Origin: Plakobranchus ocellatus
Taxonomy: Eukaryota; Mollusca; Gastropoda; Plakobranchidae
Assembly (NCBI GenBank): GCA_019648995.1
Contig: BLXT01002679.1
Coordinates: 913,363 to 943,872 of the forward strand
Length of the DNA stretch: 30,510 bases
Direction: 5' to 3'
Positions 22,901-28,900 of the stretch are shown here, piece by piece (within the stretch, counting starts at the first letter, position 1; every line of letters begins with the position of its first letter). Below the pieces are notes generated by a model. That model ran no database searches. It was given only the letters and a program-made list of their open reading frames with translations, and was not told the DNA's origin. The translations under genes and the position numbers were made by a program.

Positions 22901-25900
22901 GGTGCTGACCTGAGTTATCAACACCTCCAAATATAAAGCTTGTTTTATATTGCCCTGCTACACGAGAAAAGGATTGATTTCCTCACTTAAACAGTGAGTA
23001 TTCGAGATTTAAGAAATTTAAGATGTGTGTAAATTAAACAAAGTATCAGCTGCATGACATTTTAAGTATAAAATTTTCATTTACCAAATCGAAATTCCAT
23101 AAAATCTTAAGGAAAAAATAAATAAATGAATGAACATGCACTAACTGCATCAAGAGTCATCTGGGCCACAAGGTTTTGAAGAGACTTTTCCACGTGAGCA
23201 TAAGCAGGATCTATGCTAGTGCGTGACGGGGCTGACATCCCCTCTTGTAGTGTCTGGTGCTGTAGTGGTGGCATCTGCTGTTCAGGCTCTAGGACAGGCA
23301 TTTGGAGAGAAGTTGCTGTAGCACCCACGGCACAGGCTGTTGATGATGAGGAGGAGGAAGAGGGCGTGTGTGCAAGAAGGTACTGCTTCTGTTGACTCAT
23401 ATCATAGGGATAGGACTGTGATGATGATGAGGATGTCGATACTGCCAAGTGGCTGTACTGGCCAGGGGGAGCTTTTGCTTTATCTTCATCCTCTCTCTGA
23501 GGAAAGGCAAAGCCAGAGTCCTCCACACCTAGGAGAGTTACAAAATAGTTCAGTGAGGACGCAGAATAAGAGGAAATGATAATGAATGCAAAAACTCAGT
23601 AATGAATAACAATATTGAACTAAAAAATAAAAATGTTGCTTGGATCATTGCAAGTCTTCATAAGTAGAAAATTGAAGCAGTGTTTTTCTTTTTTACACCT
23701 TTTTGTCTTTTTCTCTATCAACTCTCATATCTCCTTGATCTTTCAGAGTCTTCAATTTTTCGTTTTAGAATTCTTCCAGTGCCCTTTTTAAAAGTCTACC
23801 TCAATTTGAAAAAAATTTTTTTTTTTTTATTATATACCATTGAATATTTTTATATCTTTTTCCTTATTTATTTCTAACTAATAATACATTTACATATTTA
23901 TGCACATTATCCATACACAATGCTAGTACAAAAATACCCATAATGTTTTGATCTTTTCCCTAATATATTTGAAGAAGCCTGTGCAAATTATGGGGATGAG
24001 TTACAAGAACCTTTATTCTCAATTAAAATATGATGCATAGAAAATTGCACATAGAAAGGAGGCTTGGTAGCTTTGTGTAAGTTGGCACCAGAAAAGCAGA
24101 TCTTTTTGGGTAATGTCAAAATTACTGAAAATTATTCACAGAGAAGGATTAATGTGGTTTTTATATACCTTGCTTTGATAATTCTTGAATCTCAGCTACT
24201 TGTGAAGGTTCGTTGAGGGAGCTTTTCCTATCTGGAGCCTGTACATCTCCATTTTCCTCCTGGCCACCGCTTGCTTCATTTCCCTGGCCACCGTGACTTC
24301 CACCATTACGGGCATTGGGAGGAATGTACTTTCGGACAGTATGAGCTTTATCACTGCTGCTGCTCGAGTGAGACAGTTCAGGGCCACCCTGATCACCTGG
24401 GTGAGTATGGCTTGGACCACTAAAGCCTTTTTTCCTCTGCAAATAAAGTAGGCATGCTTGAATCCTATTGCAAAAAAAAATTTTTTTTTTTAAATATGCC
24501 TCTCAACAAACTTTTTGAAAAGTTTTGCATTTAGGTCTGACAAATTTTTCATGGAAAAATGCAATACTGTGTTGCTGAAAAACTAAAAATGTGGGCTTTC
24601 TGATTATTTTTATTCACATCAAATTAACAGGACAAAAAAGAACAACAAAAAAATCGATGTTTAACGTACTAAAAATAATCTGTGGAGTTTGTACTGATGA
24701 TGATTAGTTAAAAGATTACATTGGTCTTTAATGTGATATTAAAGACCTGTTTACAATTATTTAATTTAATGGCATTAAGAGAGGGGCTCTTCGATTTCTC
24801 GCTTGTACAAATTGAAAGAAAGATAAATATTATGTTAGTCACTTTGTCATTTCACGGAAGTCACAAGTATATTTCTTTACAACAATACTGGATCGTTAAG
24901 TTTAAGTAATTTGGTATTAGTCAACTGAAAATTGATAAACATATTGAAAGCAAATGTGAGCCAGGAATGGCTATAATTGCAGACAGGTTTAAAAAATAAA
25001 AAAAAAAAAAAATTACCTTTTCAGTATCTTCATTACTTCCAGGCTCATTCCTTGAATCAGGGTGCCTTCTCCCCTAAAATATAAAGTCAATTAGAAAACA
25101 AGTGGACATGGAAATATGAAACTAAAAATATATTGTATTGAATACACCAAGATTTTCATTCAATAAGAAAAAATACCCACTGAATATTTTTTTTTCAAAC
25201 AAATCCTTTTATGTAAACCTGTTACAACTATTCCCAATATTTTTACACTTTTGAAGGTGTGAAACATTTTTTAGATCTAATTTCTGAAGATTAACATGCC
25301 ATGCTACCTAGAGCTATTTGTATCTAGATATCCCAGATCTCTAGTTTTGTCTGTTTTGCTTTGGGCTATAAATATATTTGGTTCCTCCGCTTTATCAAGG
25401 ACATTTCTATTGTAGCCTAAAAAGGACACAGATTTCAGTACAGCGAATGAAGTTTCTGCAAAGGCAATATTAACAATATGTGCTCACAAAAAAAACCAGA
25501 TTCACAATATGTGATGCTTTTTGACAACTCGGAACATAAAGTACTCTCAGGGTGTCATAGCATGAATCGTTGGTTTAACTTGATAACTTTTGGTCCAGAT
25601 ATACTCATCCAAGCATCAAATTCGTGAATCAGAAAATTGAGTTTACAGATTTGAATACAAAAAGTGCATGATATTAAAATTCATAGTGTGTTAAGGTAAA
25701 ACTGATTTTAATTTTAGGTTGGAATTAAAAGAGTAAAAAAAAAAAGTAACCTCCATGAGTTCTGAACAGGGATGGTAAAACAACCTGCTTTGATCACTTG
25801 CAAATAAAAATTTTGATTGAGACCAAAACATGCACTGCAAAATGTGTGTCTCTAAACAAAATGGATCTTGATTAAAAACCTAACTGACCAGCAGCAAGGA

Positions 25901-28900
25901 TTAAACATCACTTTACATTTAAGACATAATCAATCTTTCTTTACCCAAACATTTGATTATTTACTACTAGGAGCTGAAATAAATTACAAAAATATATGTC
26001 CTCATGATTAAAACCTCCATGTAAAAAAAAAAAAAGGCATGAATTTTTTTCCTATAATTTGTAGCAGTTAATTTAGAGCATGCCACTCTAATTCAATCAT
26101 CAATTTTACAAACTTCTTTGGTAGAAACGAATGCACCACTGGAATCAAAAGTTCCTGGATCATCCCCAACATCATCTTCTACCCATTCTGGCATCTCAAC
26201 TGCAAAAAAAATTACAATTTCAACATTACAGAGTAGACTACATTCCCTAACTTAAAATTCCCTCCACCCTATTTCCCTGTCCTCTGTCCAACTCTTCCCC
26301 CTCCCAAAAAAAAATCAACTTTTCTGCTCTAAGTTCAACCAAAACAATTTTTCAAATTTAAATAACATAAATAATTGTTTACAAGGATAGAAGAAGAAAT
26401 AAGTGAGAATATCTATAACAAAATGTAGATTAACATCAAACTATATAAAATTTGTTTCCCTTTTTTAACAGTACGTAATATCCATCTTTTAGAGAAATTC
26501 AGTTCTTGTGAAAATAAACTTCATTCTGCTCTCAACACCATTAAAAGTTTCCCTTTTGCATTGTACAAAACCTTCTTACCATCATGATCATGAGATTCAC
26601 TGGTTCGTCGTGGCCCACGCATATCTTGGTCAAATCCACGACGAAGAGGGGGCAGCCTTCTCTCTCCCTCAAATGCCCCAAGGTCTCTTGGCTCCCTCCA
26701 GTCTCTTCTACTTTGTGGCCCTAAGGAAAAAAAATTCATTTAAAGTTTAGTGTTCACTTGAAAAACAACAATTAGCATAATAAACTCATAATCTTCTTTC
26801 AAGTATGAACTAAATGAATATTTTGTAAGTTTCAAATACAGAACAAATAATATGAATTACTGAAGACAAATATATAATTTAAAAAGTTTTTTTTTGTAAA
26901 TGACCATATTTGTTTTAGCATTCACAAGTTCAATGATCAGCAAAAGTTTTTTTGACACATTGAGTTCTGAACGTAGAAAAGATGATAATTTCTACTTGCA
27001 CAGAGTAAAAATTTTCTCATCTCCATCCCAGTTCTTTCCATAGTTATGTGAGTGTCAAAGCTCTAGTGCAAAAGTATCCATAGCCATATTTGCTCCATTT
27101 AGCTTGGTTGATAGTTAAATCATAATAGATAAAAAAAAAAAAAATTAAAAAAATAACAACAAAAAAAACATACCAGCAACAAAAGCAAAAAAACAATGAA
27201 CAACTGACCCCATCTAGGGTTAGGATCACGTTGCTGTGTACTTCTCCAGCTTCCTTCATCTTCTTCATCATCATCGTGCCTCTTGTCCCGCCAATTGTTA
27301 TCACTAGCTGAACGGGAATATTCACGTTTTGTATTCCCACTTGATCCTTCTTCGTAGCCTCTGGAATAACTGCGCTCTAGCTTCCTTCCCCTGAAATGCA
27401 AAGTTAATTATTGAACAAAAAATTATCTTTGAATCAATCCAATGCATGGTTGTTTCAGTGCCACATGATCATTAAGCTCTTAAAATTTATAGCTTCAAGT
27501 AACATCAACTTTTTATGAAAAGCTTGCAAGTTCAAAGAAATTTTCAAATTAAAAAGCAGGTACACATATTTTATTGATTAAATGAGCTGACATTAGGAAT
27601 ATAAGGATATATTAAAGAAATTCTAGCAATACTAGACACACCAGCAAGAGACATCAGTGAAGATAAATCAAGGATCTAAATGAAAATCTGGGCCTTTTTT
27701 AAATTCAGTTCATGCCATTTAAAAGACATGCCCCGTTGGGATAAAAAAAAAATTCCAATTATTCAACAGTAATGGCTATGCCAACCAAGTAAAATTTGCA
27801 AAGTGGGAAGGAATTGGATGTAAGCATAGAGAGGGGCAACCTTTTTGAGAGGGAGAAAAGTTGATGAGGGAGTGAAATTCGCTGCATAATATTTTTTCAC
27901 AATTCTAAAGCTAGTTTCATACCAACTTAAACTAGAGAAGTATCTTTTAGAGAGAGACACATTGCAATAGGGAACAATGAGACAGAATTCCAAAGAGATA
28001 CGAGAAAATATTTTTAGAAACATAGGTGCTGGGGAGTTGCAGCTTTGGCAAAAGAACGGTGGCAAAATGCTGGCCTTAGCTTTTAGGGGAGAAAAAAATC
28101 TTAACCCTGTGAAAGCTCTGAGCTCAGCAAAGAAAGCTGGAGAATAGGGAACGATAAATAGCAGCCTTGAGTCACCTCAGATAACACCAAATTTATGGTT
28201 TGGGGGGGGGGGAGAATCTTTCTTTGTATGCAGTGATAGGTCAGTAGACAAGAAAAGCGTTGTTGGCACAACGAGGACAAGGTACTGGTGTCAGGCATGT
28301 AAAGTTGAATGTCACATGCAATTGCTCAACGGCAGGTGACAGATCACTGTCGCCTGAAATAACAGCGCATTCAGCTGGACCAGTATTCAGATAATTTTCC
28401 ATCGATGAGCCCCATCATTAAAATTGTGAATGAGGTTTCTCATTATTTTACAAAGAATACCAATTTGTCTGTGTTCTCTTTCCTAACAACAACTTGCTTG
28501 ATTATGTTTTGCACTTTTACTTCTGTTATGGGTTTTCAAGTTGTGCAGTATCTGCACGAAAACAGTAATAGCTAACACAATTTTTTTAACTTGGAGTGCT
28601 AAAACCATAAATTATATGAAAGCCAAAAAAAATTCTTGCAGCCCTATCACATTATAAAAAAAAATTTTATGCACCTTTAAAACAATCTAAGGCATGCAAA
28701 AATCTTGTCTTGGTTTCAGTTATGTAGGTGAAGATCAAATTTTTTCAAGAAAAAATGTTAAGTTGGAAAACCCCAAATAGTTTGCTATAAGAAAATGTAT
28801 GGTTTCTACATCTTTATCTCTTCTACACTTGTTCCTACATTTGAGTGGGTTTACATAGAGAATCTCTCATACCTTCCCATTCACTGATCAAGGGTTAAAT

